DNA of 64,000 nucleotides, from positions 1 through 64,000 of the forward strand of contig CBDFFO010000008.1 in NCBI GenBank assembly GCA_965246805.1. Reading direction: 5' to 3'. How positions within the stretch are numbered: the first letter of the stretch is position 1; each line of letters begins with the position of its first letter. A program made the translations under genes and the position numbers. A model generated the notes under the pieces. The model did not search any database. It was not told the DNA's origin and saw nothing but the letters and a program-made list of their open reading frames with translations. This stretch comes from Schlegelella_A sp965246805 (GTDB taxonomy: Bacteria; Pseudomonadota; Gammaproteobacteria; Burkholderiales; Burkholderiaceae_C). Below, piece by piece: positions 12,675 to 21,845 of this stretch.

Positions 12675-15050
12675 TCAGGCCGCGACGCGGTTCGCCGCAC
12701 GCCACACGCGTTCGGCCGTGGCAGGCATCGCGAGGCTCTCGACGCCGAGCGCATCGGTAAGCGCGTTGATGAACGCGGGCGGCGAACCAATCGCGCCCGC
12801 TTCGCCGCAGCCTTTCACGCCGAGCGGGTTGTGGGTGCACGGCGTGACCGTGGTCGAGATGTCGAAGTTCGGGATGTCGACGGCGCGCGGCATCGCGTAG
12901 TCCATGTACGAGCCGGTCAGCAGCTGGCCCGACTGCACGTCGTACTGGCAACCTTCCATCATCGCCTGGCCGAGGCCCTGCGCGATGCCGCCGTGCACCT
13001 GGCCCTCGACGATCATCGGGTTCACGATGTTGCCGAAGTCGTCGACCGCGGTGAAGCGCTCGACCGTCGTCTTGCCGGTCTCGGGGTCGACCTCGACCTC
13101 GCACACGTACGTGCCCGACGGGTACGTGAAGTTGGTCGGGTCGTAGAACGCGTTCTCGTTGAGGCCGGGCTCGAGCTTGTCGAGTGGGTAGTTGTGCGGC
13201 ACGTAGGCCGTGAGCGTGACCGAGCCCCAGGGCACCTTCTTGTCGGTGCCAGCGACCTTGAACTCGCCGTTCTCGAATTCGATGTCGGTGTCGGCCGCCT
13301 CGAGCAGGTGGGCCGCGATCTTCTTGCCCTTCGCGATGATCTTGTCGACCGCCTTGACGATCGCGGTGCCGCCGACCGAGAGCGAGCGGCTGCCGTAGGT
13401 GCCCATGCCGAACGGCACGCGGCCGGTGTCGCCGTGCACGATCTCGACGTGGCCGACCGGGATGCCGAGCTTGCCGGCCACCACCTGAGCGAACGTGGTC
13501 TCGTGGCCCTGGCCGTGGCTGTGCGAGCCGGTGAAGACGGTGACCGTGCCGGTCGGGTGCACGCGCACCTCGCCCGCTTCGAATAGGCCCGCCCTCGCGC
13601 CGAGCGCGCCCGCGATGTTCGACGGCGCCAGGCCGCAGGCCTCGATGTAGCACGAGTAGCCGAGCCCGCGCAGCTTGCCGTTCGTCTTCGAGACGGCCTT
13701 TCTCGCCGCGAAGCCTTTCACATCGGCCATCGCGATCGCCTTGTCGAGGTGGGCGGCGTAGTTGCCGGTGTCGTAGGTCAGGCCGACCGGCGTCGCATAC
13801 GGAAACTCGGTGATGAAGTTCTGCCGGCGGATCTCGGTCGGATCCATCTTCATGTCGCGCGCCGCCTGCTCGACGATGCGTTCGACCACGAAGGTCGCCT
13901 CGGGCCGACCCGCGCCGCGGTACGCATCGACCGGTGCGGTGTTGGTGAAGACGGCCTTCACCTCGGCGTAGATCGCCGGCGTCTTGTATTGGCCGGCGAG
14001 CAAGGTCGCGTAAAGAATGGTCGGCACGCTCGACGCGAAGGTCGACAGGTACGCGCCCATGTTGGCGATGGTCTTCACGCGCATCGCGAGGAACATGCCC
14101 TTCGCATCCATCGCGAGCTCAACGCGGGTGGCGTGGTCGCGGCCGTGCGCATCGGTCAGGAACGCTTCGCTGCGATCGGAGGTCCATTTGATCGGCCGCC
14201 CGACCTTCTTGCTGGCCCAGACCAGCGCGGTCTCTTCGGCGTACAGAAAGATCTTCGAGCCGAACCCCCCGCCGACATCGGGCGCGATCACGCGCACCTT
14301 CGATTCGGGCAGCCCCAGCACGAACGCGCACATCAGCAAGCGCTCGACGTGCGGGTTCTGGTTCGCGACGTAGAGGGTGTAGCTGTCGTCGTGCTTCGTG
14401 TGGATCGCGTTGGCCGCGCGCGGCTCCATCGCGTTCGGAATGAGCCGGTTGTTCACGATGTCGAGCGCACTCACGTGCGCCGCGGCGGCAAAGGCCGCAT
14501 CGGTCGCGGCCTTGTCGCCGTGGCCCCAGTCGTAGCACACGTTGTTCGGCACGCCGTCGTGCACTGCAGAAGCGATCGAGTCGGCGGTGCCGATGTCGAT
14601 GACTGCAGGCAGCTCTTCGTAGTCGACCTCGATCAGTTCGGCCGCGTCCTTCGCCTCGGCGATCGATTCGGCCACCACGAGCGCGACCTGATCGCCCACG
14701 TGCCGCACCTTCTCCTGCGCGAGCACCGGGTGCGGCGGCTCGTTCATCGGCGTGCCGTCCTTGCTGTGGATGAGCCAGCCGCACGGCAGGCCGCCGACCT
14801 TCGCTTCGGCGAGATCGGCGCCGGTGAAGATGTGCAGCACGCCGGGCGCTGCCTTCGCCGCATCGAGGCGGATGGCGGCGATGCGCGCGTGCGCGTGCGG
14901 CGAACGCAGGAACACGGCGTAGGTCTGGCCGTGCATCGTCACGTCGTCGGTGTACTGGCCGGCGCCGGTCAGGAAGCGCTCGTCTTCGCGGCGCTTCAAC
15001 GGTTGGCCGATCGGGTTGGAAGGCGCGAGGGGGATCGACATGTCGCTCAT
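12675..15050 (-). CDS. coxL: CoxL-like molybdopterin-binding catalytic subunit (form II)
   Basis: 791 residues, full length for the family. The active-site loop reads AYRGAGR, the form II signature, rather than the AYxCSFR loop of form I CO dehydrogenase that carries the copper-binding Cys. Other molybdenum-cofactor motifs are VGGGFGSKIF and the C-terminal GCGEAGAIGSPP, whose Glu is the catalytic base. The true substrate of form II enzymes is generally unproven; CO oxidation is possible but not assured. A second Met (residue 4) could also be the start. Confidence 0.93.
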   Translation of the reverse strand: MSDMSIPLAPSNPIGQPLKRREDERFLTGAGQYTDDVTMHGQTYAVFLRSPHAHARIAAIRLDAAKAAPGVLHIFTGADLAEAKVGGLPCGWLIHSKDGTPMNEPPHPVLAQEKVRHVGDQVALVVAESIAEAKDAAELIEVDYEELPAVIDIGTADSIASAVHDGVPNNVCYDWGHGDKAATDAAFAAAAHVSALDIVNNRLIPNAMEPRAANAIHTKHDDSYTLYVANQNPHVERLLMCAFVLGLPESKVRVIAPDVGGGFGSKIFLYAEETALVWASKKVGRPIKWTSDRSEAFLTDAHGRDHATRVELAMDAKGMFLAMRVKTIANMGAYLSTFASSVPTILYATLLAGQYKTPAIYAEVKAVFTNTAPVDAYRGAGRPEATFVVERIVEQAARDMKMDPTEIRRQNFITEFPYATPVGLTYDTGNYAAHLDKAIAMADVKGFAARKAVSKTNGKLRGLGYSCYIEACGLAPSNIAGALGARAGLFEAGEVRVHPTGTVTVFTGSHSHGQGHETTFAQVVAGKLGIPVGHVEIVHGDTGRVPFGMGTYGSRSLSVGGTAIVKAVDKIIAKGKKIAAHLLEAADTDIEFENGEFKVAGTDKKVPWGSVTLTAYVPHNYPLDKLEPGLNENAFYDPTNFTYPSGTYVCEVEVDPETGKTTVERFTAVDDFGNIVNPMIVEGQVHGGIAQGLGQAMMEGCQYDVQSGQLLTGSYMDYAMPRAVDIPNFDISTTVTPCTHNPLGVKGCGEAGAIGSPPAFINALTDALGVESLAMPATAERVWRAANRVAA

Positions 15051-15060
15051 CGTGTGCTCC

Positions 15061-15543
15061 TCAAAGCGCCGCGGCCTTCTGGCCCGACTGACAGAACTGG
15101 ATCGACTTGACGATGTTCTGGTACCCCGTGCAGCGGCAGATGTTGCCGTCGAGCGCCTCGCGGATCTCGGCCTCGCTGGCCTGGGGGTTGTCGGCCAGCA
15201 ACTGGACCGACGACATCACCATGCCCGGCGTGCAGAACCCGCACTGCAGCCCGTGACACTCGCGAAAGGCGGCTTGCATCGGATGCATCTCGCCACCCGC
15301 GGGGGCGAGGCCTTCGATGGTGGTGATGGTCGCCCCCTGCACCTGCAGCGCGAGCATCGAGCACGACTTCACCGCGCGTCCGTTCAGGTGCACGGTGCAC
15401 GCGCCGCACTGCGCGGTGTCGCAGCCCACGTGGGTGCCGGTGAGCTGGAGCTGATCGCGAATGAACTGCACGAGCAGTGTGCGCGGGTCGATGGCCGCAT
15501 TGACGGCCTTGCCGTTCACGGTCATGGCGATGGGAACGTTCAA
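15061..15543 (-). CDS. coxS: CoxS-like 2Fe-2S subunit
   Basis: 160 residues if translation starts at the TTG at 15543, which sits 5 bases after a strong GAGGAG ribosome-binding site. An ATG at 15579 is possible but has no such site. Two 2Fe-2S clusters are visible: the plant-type set CDTAQCGACTVH with a later Cys, and the C-terminal CGFCTPG ... CRCTGYQNIV set. It shuttles electrons from CoxL to CoxM and is the promoter-proximal gene of the cox operon, 10 bases before coxL. Confidence 0.92.
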   Translation of the reverse strand: MNVPIAMTVNGKAVNAAIDPRTLLVQFIRDQLQLTGTHVGCDTAQCGACTVHLNGRAVKSCSMLALQVQGATITTIEGLAPAGGEMHPMQAAFRECHGLQCGFCTPGMVMSSVQLLADNPQASEAEIREALDGNICRCTGYQNIVKSIQFCQSGQKAAAL

Positions 15544-15697
15544 GTGAGCTCCTCGGCGGTTGCAGGTGGTTCGGATCATTGTTCGAGGCCGCTCCCGCGT
15601 CGCAAAGAAGGCTTTCCCTAGTGGGTGCCATGCGTGAGTGCGTGCGTGAGTGCGTGCGAGTCGCTAGAGTCGCGCGTTCCTATTCACGAAAGATCAC

Positions 15698-15991
15698 ATG
15701 CGTTCGATCACTGCGCTGGCGCCGGTGTCTTTGCTGCTGCTCGGCATAGGTACGGCCAGTGCGGCCGCCCCGGCCGCGGGCGGGTCGACGGCGGCATCGG
15801 CTGCAGCACCGAGCCACGTGGCACGGCGCGCCGATCGACCGAAGCCATTGCCGGCGCGGCGTGTGCGCTCGACGCGCGTCGCGCCCGGCGCGACCGGTGG
15901 AACGCCGGAGGCATCGACGCGGGTGCCCGGTGGGCCGCCGCCCGACGTGAAGGAAGGGATCACCATCCCTTTGCCGAGTCTGAAGCGCTGA
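15698..15991 (+). CDS. Small exported hypothetical protein
   Basis: 97 residues with a good signal peptide (ITALAPVSLLLLGIGTASA, cleavage near residue 22). The mature part is short, rich in Ala, Pro, Arg and Gly, without Cys or recognisable domain. I do not recognise the family. It stands alone between coxS and the convergent SUMF1/EgtB-like gene. Support comes from the signal peptide and codon usage like its neighbours. Confidence 0.55.
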   Translation: MRSITALAPVSLLLLGIGTASAAAPAAGGSTAASAAAPSHVARRADRPKPLPARRVRSTRVAPGATGGTPEASTRVPGGPPPDVKEGITIPLPSLKR

Positions 15992-16070
15992 CTGGGCGAG
16001 GTGTCGCGGTGGCGCCCTTGCGGCCACGCAGCGACGTGTCCGTGCGCTGTCGTTCTAAGGGCTCAGCGAG

Positions 16071-17303
16071 TCAAACGCTGCAGCTGCGAAAGCCGAAGAA
16101 GCCGTCGTCCCTATAAGCCGGCTCGAAGCGCCGGAAGCGCGCATGCCGCGATCGCGACGGGGTTGCGAACGAGCCGCCCCGCAGCACCTTGTGCGTGCCG
16201 AAGCCCGAGATCGAGTAGTTGCGATCGGGGCCGGCGATGAAGCCGGGATAAGGTCGGAAGGTGCTCGCCGTCCACTCCCACACGTCACCGAAGCGAAAGC
16301 CGCGCGCTTTGCCGTCGACCGCCGCCGCCTCCCATTCGACCTCGCTCGGCAACCGACGCCCGGCCCAGCGGCACCAGGCGTCGGCCTCGAACCAGTTGAC
16401 GTGCGCCACGGGGTGGGTCGGTGGCACCCGCACGAGTTGGCCGAAGCGCCGCTGCATCACGCCGTGGCGCATCTGGTCGACATGGCGCGGCGTGCGCCTG
16501 CCTTCGCCTTGCAGCCAGGCCCAGCCGTCGAGGTTCCAGTGGCTGCGTTCGTCGTAGCCGCCGTCTTCGACGAACTCGCCGAACTGGCCCCAGGTGACGG
16601 CCTGCGCATCGATTTCGAACTCGGGGATCTCGACCTCGTGCACCGCCTTCTCGTTGTCGAAGGCGAAGCCGTCTTCGTCGGCGCCGACGCGAAACCGGGT
16701 CGCGGGGAACAGCAGCGGCTGGCGCGTCGGCGACGCGGCGACCGCCGGCAGCAGCTTCGCGTCGAAGCCGATGGTCTGCGAGAGCGTCGCGATTTCCTCG
16801 ACGCGCCTGTCCTCGTGAAACAGCGCGAGACGGAAGAAATAGAGCGCGTCGTCGGTCTCGTCGTGAATCGCATCGAGCAGTTCGAGCGAGGTCTCTAGCG
16901 TCTCTTCGAGGTAGAGGCGCGTCGCCTGGAGGTCGGGAAGCTCGCGCGCCGCCAGCAGCCATCGGCTCCCGTGCGGCGCCTGTGCCGGGTCATACCAGCG
17001 ATCGGCGTTCGGCAGGATCGAACCCAGCCGCGCCAGTGCCGGATCGGCGCGTTCGCCGCGCCCGCGCTGCACGTGGCGCGCGATCCAGAACTCCTGGAAC
17101 CAGCCGGCGTTGCCGAGCATCCAGAGTGGCGGGCCCAGTTCGGGCCGCTCGGGCACCGTCAGCGCCTCGCCGAGCACCTCTTCACAGGCCGAGGCCCAGC
17201 GCAGCAGGTGGTTGCGCGCATCGATCAGCGCGAGCGAGAGCAAGTCTTTGCCGGCGCTGCGCATGCGCGCGTATTCGATGTCTGGAGCGAGGATGTCGAG
17301 CAC
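16071..17303 (-). CDS. SUMF1/EgtB/PvdO-family protein resembling SenA, with altered metal site
   Basis: 410 residues from a GTG at 17303 with AAAGG seven bases upstream. It has an N-terminal DinB-like four-helix domain and a C-terminal formylglycine-generating-enzyme-type domain (WGQFGEFV, HPVAHVNWFEADAWCRWAGR, LRGGSFAT, FFGFR). This layout belongs to EgtB (ergothioneine) and SenA (selenoneine) synthases, which bind iron through three His. Here the G-H-x-x-W-F position is Asn65 (LGNAGWFQE), and the second His of H-x-x-x-H is Arg167 (FHEDRRVEE), leaving only His163. No senB or senC neighbours are visible. It may be a divergent or non-catalytic member. Confidence 0.75.
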   Translation of the reverse strand: MLDILAPDIEYARMRSAGKDLLSLALIDARNHLLRWASACEEVLGEALTVPERPELGPPLWMLGNAGWFQEFWIARHVQRGRGERADPALARLGSILPNADRWYDPAQAPHGSRWLLAARELPDLQATRLYLEETLETSLELLDAIHDETDDALYFFRLALFHEDRRVEEIATLSQTIGFDAKLLPAVAASPTRQPLLFPATRFRVGADEDGFAFDNEKAVHEVEIPEFEIDAQAVTWGQFGEFVEDGGYDERSHWNLDGWAWLQGEGRRTPRHVDQMRHGVMQRRFGQLVRVPPTHPVAHVNWFEADAWCRWAGRRLPSEVEWEAAAVDGKARGFRFGDVWEWTASTFRPYPGFIAGPDRNYSISGFGTHKVLRGGSFATPSRSRHARFRRFEPAYRDDGFFGFRSCSV

Positions 17304-17436
17304 GGCTTGCCTTTCTCGATCGATCGTAGCGCGGCGGCGCCGGCGACGCGCGGCATTTGTGGCGCGAGAGTCGGCGCGCGATGCGCGACGGTCGCGAAAA
17401 GGCGCCGAGAATGCGCGGCCCCGGGGAGAAATCTGA

Positions 17437-17685
17437 ATGCAGGACGAGATCGCGATGCTGCAGAGCTTCGGCATCACGATGCCGAGCCCGGCCTACATCG
17501 CCGCGGCGCTGGTGTTCAGCCTGATCGGCATCGCCGCGTTCGCGGTCGGCAGGCGCCGGCGGCGCCCGGTGACGACCTGGACCGGTCTCGCGCTGATGCT
17601 CTACCCGTACGTCGTGTGGTCGACCTGGGGATTGTGGGTGGTGGGCATGGCTCTTTGCGGCGTGCTGCTGTACGACCGGCGCTGA
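17437..17685 (+). CDS. Small two-helix membrane protein
   Basis: 82 residues. Two hydrophobic segments (about residues 17-38 and 47-78) are separated by a basic RRRRR loop, suggesting an inner-membrane hairpin. I do not recognise the family. It is divergent from the SUMF1/EgtB-like gene, with 133 bases between their starts. Confidence 0.65.
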   Translation: MQDEIAMLQSFGITMPSPAYIAAALVFSLIGIAAFAVGRRRRRPVTTWTGLALMLYPYVVWSTWGLWVVGMALCGVLLYDRR

Positions 17686-17874
17686 GCCGCGGCGATAGCG
17701 ATCGCTTCCCGTGCCGCGGAGCCCGCGGGCACCCGGACCGCGCGTGTCGGCCGGCGTGCAAGACGCGGTTGACTCCTACACACGTCTAGCGCCCTGCTGG
17801 CTAAGCTGGATTCACATGACGTCGCCATCTCGCAGGTGCCGTCATCTGCGAAGGCTTCCTGCACGAGGTTTTAA

Positions 17875-18405
17875 ATGCACCGACATACACGCCGTCACCT
17901 GCGTTCCCATCTGACCCCGCAGCACGCCCACTCCCCCGAAGCGACGTTTCAGCGCCGCATCCGCGTGCCGCTGTTCGGCGGTGTCGCGCTGGCGCTGGTG
18001 TCGGCGCTTTTCGCCGCGACCGACGTGCGCGCCTCCGGGCCGGCGGCTTCGGCAGCCATGAGCGCCACGACCCTCGACCCGAGATACGCCAAGGAGCGCG
18101 CCGCGTGCGACAACGGCACCTCTGCGAACCAGGATCGCGATGCTTGCCTGAAGGAAGCGGGCGCGGCCAAGGCAGAAGCGAAAAAAGGCACGCTGGCCGA
18201 CGGTGCCTCGCCGCAGACCCGCGAAGTCAACGCTGTAATGCGTTGCAACGCGTTGCCCCAGAAGGATCGCGCCGATTGCATGGCCCGCATCGACGGCCCT
18301 GCCGCGAACCAGCGCGTCACCGCGTCGGGCAGCGTCGCGGGCGACGGCGTGATCCGCGAGACCGTCACCACCACGACGAGCAAGGCCGCCAGCACGCCCC
18401 GCTGA
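17875..18405 (+). CDS. Exported hypothetical protein with two Cys-Arg repeat motifs
   Basis: 176 residues. A basic N-terminus precedes one hydrophobic stretch (PLFGGVALALVSALFAATDV), so it is likely exported or membrane-anchored. Two related motifs follow: ACDNGTSANQDRDACLKEAG and, later, CNALPQKDRADCMARIDG, each with two Cys around an Asp-Arg pair, which could form disulfides. The C-terminus is Ser/Thr-rich. Proteins of this type occur in Burkholderiales without known function. Confidence 0.6.
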   Translation: MHRHTRRHLRSHLTPQHAHSPEATFQRRIRVPLFGGVALALVSALFAATDVRASGPAASAAMSATTLDPRYAKERAACDNGTSANQDRDACLKEAGAAKAEAKKGTLADGASPQTREVNAVMRCNALPQKDRADCMARIDGPAANQRVTASGSVAGDGVIRETVTTTTSKAASTPR

Positions 18406-18492
18406 GCCCCCTGCGCCGGGGCGCGGCACAGGCTGGGCGTGCAGTGGCTATCCTTAACGGTTCTTCACTGCACGCTCCCCTTCCTGCCGACC

Positions 18493-18969
18493 ATGGCCGC
18501 GCTTCACATCACCGACATCGAATCGGCCATCAACTGGTGGCGTGAACGAGATCCCTCGCCCGATGGCATCACCGCGTGCGCGCCCGTGCGGGCGCTCGCC
18601 GAGGTGTACGGGCTGATGGTCTATTACCGCGACGACCATTGCGACGAAGCGAGCCTGCCGCCGAAGGCTGGCGAGGCCTGGCTCGCGTGGTACGCGAGCA
18701 CGCCAGACGCGCCCTGCATCGCGATCTGTTCGACGAGCCAGGGCGACGCGATCTGCAAGGGCTGCGGCCGCACGTTCGAAGAGGTGCAGCGCTGGCCCGG
18801 GCTCTCGCCTGGCGAGAAGCGCGCGACGTGGCGGCGCATCACTCAGCAGGCGACGGCCTGGCGCTTCAACCGCTACGCCGAACGCGCGCGCGAGGGCCGA
18901 GAGGCACGGAGCGCCGGCGAAACGACTGCCGACAAGCCGAACCCCCAGGGCAACGCCGAAGCGGCATGA
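18493..18969 (+). CDS. DUF3717-DUF1289 fusion protein
   Basis: 158 residues from ATG 18493; an upstream in-frame ATG at 18439 is less likely because the DUF3717 domain starts just after 18493 (ALHITDIESAINWWRER). Residues about 70-120 are DUF1289, a small Cys-rich domain with CIAICSTS and ICKGCGRTFEEV (four Cys). The Ala/Glu-rich tail looks disordered. Function is unknown. Its stop overlaps the ATG of the MATE transporter gene (ATGA), so the two are cotranslated. Confidence 0.8.
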   Translation: MAALHITDIESAINWWRERDPSPDGITACAPVRALAEVYGLMVYYRDDHCDEASLPPKAGEAWLAWYASTPDAPCIAICSTSQGDAICKGCGRTFEEVQRWPGLSPGEKRATWRRITQQATAWRFNRYAERAREGREARSAGETTADKPNPQGNAEAA

Positions 18970-20390
18970 TGCCGGCGCTCGCGCAGAGCGCGCGCCGCCT
19001 GGCCGCTATCGCGTGGCCGGTCTTCGTCGGCCAGATCGCCGTGCTGTCGTTCAGTACCGTCGACACCATCATGGTCGGCCGCCACGACGCGACAGACCTC
19101 GCCGCCCTCGCGATCGGCAGCGCGGCCTACGTGTCGATCTTCGTCGGACTGATGGGCGTGGTGATGGCCCTCGGACCGATCACCGGGCAGTTGTTCGGAG
19201 CCAGGCGCCACGCCGAGTGCGGCCTCGAATTGCACCAGGCGATCTGGCTCGCGCTCGCGCTGTCGATCGTCGGCATCGTCCTGCTGCGCAACCCGGAGCC
19301 TTTCCTCGCCTTCGCAAAGGCGTCGCCCGACGTCGCAGCTCGTGTGCGTCGTTACCTGAACGGCTTGTCGTTCGCGCTCTCCGCGTCGCTCGTCTTCGCG
19401 GCCTTCCGCAGCTTCAACATCGCGCTCTCGCGTCCGAAATCGGTGATGGCGATCCAGATCGGCGGCCTGCTGCTCAAGGTGCCGCTCAACACGCTGCTCG
19501 TGTTCGGCGCAACGCTGCCGATCGGTAACGTGACGGTGCCAGCGCTCGGTGTCGCCGGCTGCAGCATCGCGACGGCGATCGTGATGGGCATGCAGCTCGT
19601 CGTCGCATTCATGCTGCTGCGCCTCGACCCGTTCTATGCGCCCTTCGGTGTGCGCAGCCCGCTCGCGTGGCCGCGGCGCGAGAACCTGGTGGCGCTGTTG
19701 CGGCTCGGCGTTCCGATGGGCCTGTCGATCCTCACCGAAGTGACCGGCTTCACCTTCATGGCGCTCTTCATCTCGCGGCTCGGCGCCACCAGCGTGGCCG
19801 GCCACCAGATCGCCGTGAACATGGCGTCGCTGCTGTTCATGGTGCCACTGGCGATCGGCAACGCGGCGACCACGCTGGTGGCCCAGCGCATCGGGGCGGG
19901 CGACCACCGCGACGCACGCCGCCTGGGCTGGCATGCCATCGTGCTCGGTGGGGTGGTGGCGGCCACTTCGGCGTCGCTGGTGTTCGCGTCGCGACATGCA
20001 TTGATCGGGCTCTACACGCGCGACGCGTCGGTGGCGGCCGCTGCCTTGCCACTGCTCGCATGGCTCGCGCTCTTCCACGTCGGTGACGCCTTGCAGGCCA
20101 CGACGGCATTCGTGCTGCGCGCCTACCGCATCGCCGGCGTTCCGCTGGCCATCAACGTGCTGGCGATGTGGGGCGTCGGACTCGGCGGTGGCTACCTGCT
20201 GGCGTTCGACCCGAGCGGTCGAGTGCCGGCTTCGTTGATCGGTGCGCCGGGTTTCTGGGCCGCGTCGGCCGCCGGCTTGTGGGTCGCGGCGATCGGCCTC
20301 AGCGCCTTCCTGGCGTGGATGCTCACGCTGCGGCGGCGCGCTGGGCGCATCAGGTCGGTCGAGGGACTTCAGGCGAACCCCGTGCCCTGA
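18966..20390 (+). CDS. MATE-family efflux transporter
   Basis: 474 residues with about 12 membrane segments in two related halves, the MATE layout (WPVFVGQIAVLSFSTVDTIMVG at the start is the typical first helix, split here by description only). MATE proteins export organic cations and drugs using Na+ or H+ gradients, or act in metabolite export. The start codon overlaps the upstream DUF gene's stop. The open frame further 5' is a shadow of that gene. The substrate cannot be told from sequence. Confidence 0.9.
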   Translation: MMPALAQSARRLAAIAWPVFVGQIAVLSFSTVDTIMVGRHDATDLAALAIGSAAYVSIFVGLMGVVMALGPITGQLFGARRHAECGLELHQAIWLALALSIVGIVLLRNPEPFLAFAKASPDVAARVRRYLNGLSFALSASLVFAAFRSFNIALSRPKSVMAIQIGGLLLKVPLNTLLVFGATLPIGNVTVPALGVAGCSIATAIVMGMQLVVAFMLLRLDPFYAPFGVRSPLAWPRRENLVALLRLGVPMGLSILTEVTGFTFMALFISRLGATSVAGHQIAVNMASLLFMVPLAIGNAATTLVAQRIGAGDHRDARRLGWHAIVLGGVVAATSASLVFASRHALIGLYTRDASVAAAALPLLAWLALFHVGDALQATTAFVLRAYRIAGVPLAINVLAMWGVGLGGGYLLAFDPSGRVPASLIGAPGFWAASAAGLWVAAIGLSAFLAWMLTLRRRAGRIRSVEGLQANPVP

Positions 20391-20428
20391 GCATCGGCTC
20401 GCACGGGTGCCGGGCCTTCGCGATCGCG

Positions 20429-21817
20429 TCAGCCGAGCGGAAGCACGAGTGCGAAGCAGCTGCCGCCGCCCTCGCGCGCTTCGCATTGCGCGCTGCCGCC
20501 GTGCAGCTCAGCGATCTGCTTCACGAGACTGAGGCCCAGCCCCACGCCGCCGGCCTGTTCGGCGTGGCCCGGCAGGCGGAAAAACGGCTCGAAGATGCGC
20601 TCGCGCATCGCCACCGGGACGCCGGGCCCGCGGTCGCACACCCGCACGATGGCCACGGGGCCGGCGTTCGCGCGCTTCGCGCCCGCCACGACGACCTCGA
20701 TCTCTCCGCCCCCATATCGGCGCGCGTTCTCGAGCAGGTTACGCAGTGCGCGCCGCAGCAGCCGTTCATCGGCCTGCAGCGTGATCGGCGGGCCGTCGAC
20801 CTGCGCGTCGACGCGCGAGGCCTCTTCGGCTGCGAGGGCGAGCAGGTCGAGCGGTTCACGCCGCAGCGGGCTCTGCGTCGCGTCGAGGCGGCTCGCAAGC
20901 AGCACCTCTTCGACGAGCGCATCGAGTTCGGCGACGTTGTTGTCGATCTCGCGCTTCAGTTTTTCCCGTTGCTGCGGGTTCGCGTCGTCGAGCATCGAGA
21001 CCGCCATCTTCATGCGCGCGAGCGGCGACCGAAGTTCGTGGCTGGCATTGGCGAGCAGCGACTGGTGCGAGTGCACGAGTGCCTCGACGCGCGCCGCGGC
21101 CACGTTGAAGCTCGCCGCGACTGCGGCCACTTCGTCGCGCCCCGAGACCTCGACACGGTGGCTGAGTTCGCCGGCCCCGAACTGCTCGACGCCTTGCTTC
21201 AAGCTCTCGAGCCGTCGCGTCAGGCGCCGCACGACCGGGAACGCGCCGAGCGCGATCGCGATGAACAGGATCACGAGGACGACGACCAGCCCCGCGCCGC
21301 GCTGCCAGCTCGGTGGCACGAAGGGAACCAACGGCCCCGGCATCGGCCCGTTCGGGAACGCGCCGCCCGGCGCCGCGCGGTTCGAGCCGCTGCCTGCATT
21401 CGCGCCATTGCCCGGGTTCAGGCGTCCATTCGGGTTGCGCAAGCCCGGCCGGGCGATCCACAACGTGCGGCCATCCTCCAGCTTCATCGGAAAGCTGCGG
21501 ACGCCCTCGGCCACCCGTCGCTTGAAAAAATCAGACTCGGCGATGCGCACGCCAGCGGGGTTGTCGAGCGCGAGCGGCAGGCGCAGGCGCTGTGACCATT
21601 CCAGCAATGCATCGGCCTGCGAGGCTTCGGGCGCGTCGACCCCCGGCAGCGAACGCTGGATCAAGTCGCCCCAGGCACCGATGCGGTCGATGGCCTGCGA
21701 TTCGAAGCGGATCCGCTCCTGCTCGGCATGGCGCTGGAAGATCCAGCCCGATGCGGCCGCGAACAGCAGCAGCAACACCACCACCGTCGCGTAGATGCGC
21801 AGGTAGAGGCTTTTCAC
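20429..21817 (-). CDS. Sensor histidine kinase (CpxA/RstB-like)
   Basis: 462 residues: first membrane helix near residues 8-26, periplasmic sensor region to about 165, second membrane helix near 170-190, HAMP linker, then the HisKA box NASHELRSPLARMK with the phospho-acceptor His. The ATPase lobe has the N box LRNLLENARRYGGG, DRGPGVP and the G box GVGLGLSLVKQ. The periplasmic part contains a Gly/Asn/Pro-rich stretch. It lies 28 bases after its response regulator. The Spy-like neighbour suggests it senses envelope or metal stress. Confidence 0.93.
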   Translation of the reverse strand: MKSLYLRIYATVVVLLLLFAAASGWIFQRHAEQERIRFESQAIDRIGAWGDLIQRSLPGVDAPEASQADALLEWSQRLRLPLALDNPAGVRIAESDFFKRRVAEGVRSFPMKLEDGRTLWIARPGLRNPNGRLNPGNGANAGSGSNRAAPGGAFPNGPMPGPLVPFVPPSWQRGAGLVVVLVILFIAIALGAFPVVRRLTRRLESLKQGVEQFGAGELSHRVEVSGRDEVAAVAASFNVAAARVEALVHSHQSLLANASHELRSPLARMKMAVSMLDDANPQQREKLKREIDNNVAELDALVEEVLLASRLDATQSPLRREPLDLLALAAEEASRVDAQVDGPPITLQADERLLRRALRNLLENARRYGGGEIEVVVAGAKRANAGPVAIVRVCDRGPGVPVAMRERIFEPFFRLPGHAEQAGGVGLGLSLVKQIAELHGGSAQCEAREGGGSCFALVLPLG

Positions 21818-21845
21818 CCTTCGGCTTCAGCGCCGGCGCGACCGC

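Noticed and set aside
12654..15110. Long plus-strand frames opposite coxL.
   Set aside because: No family features; coxL is complete on the minus strand.
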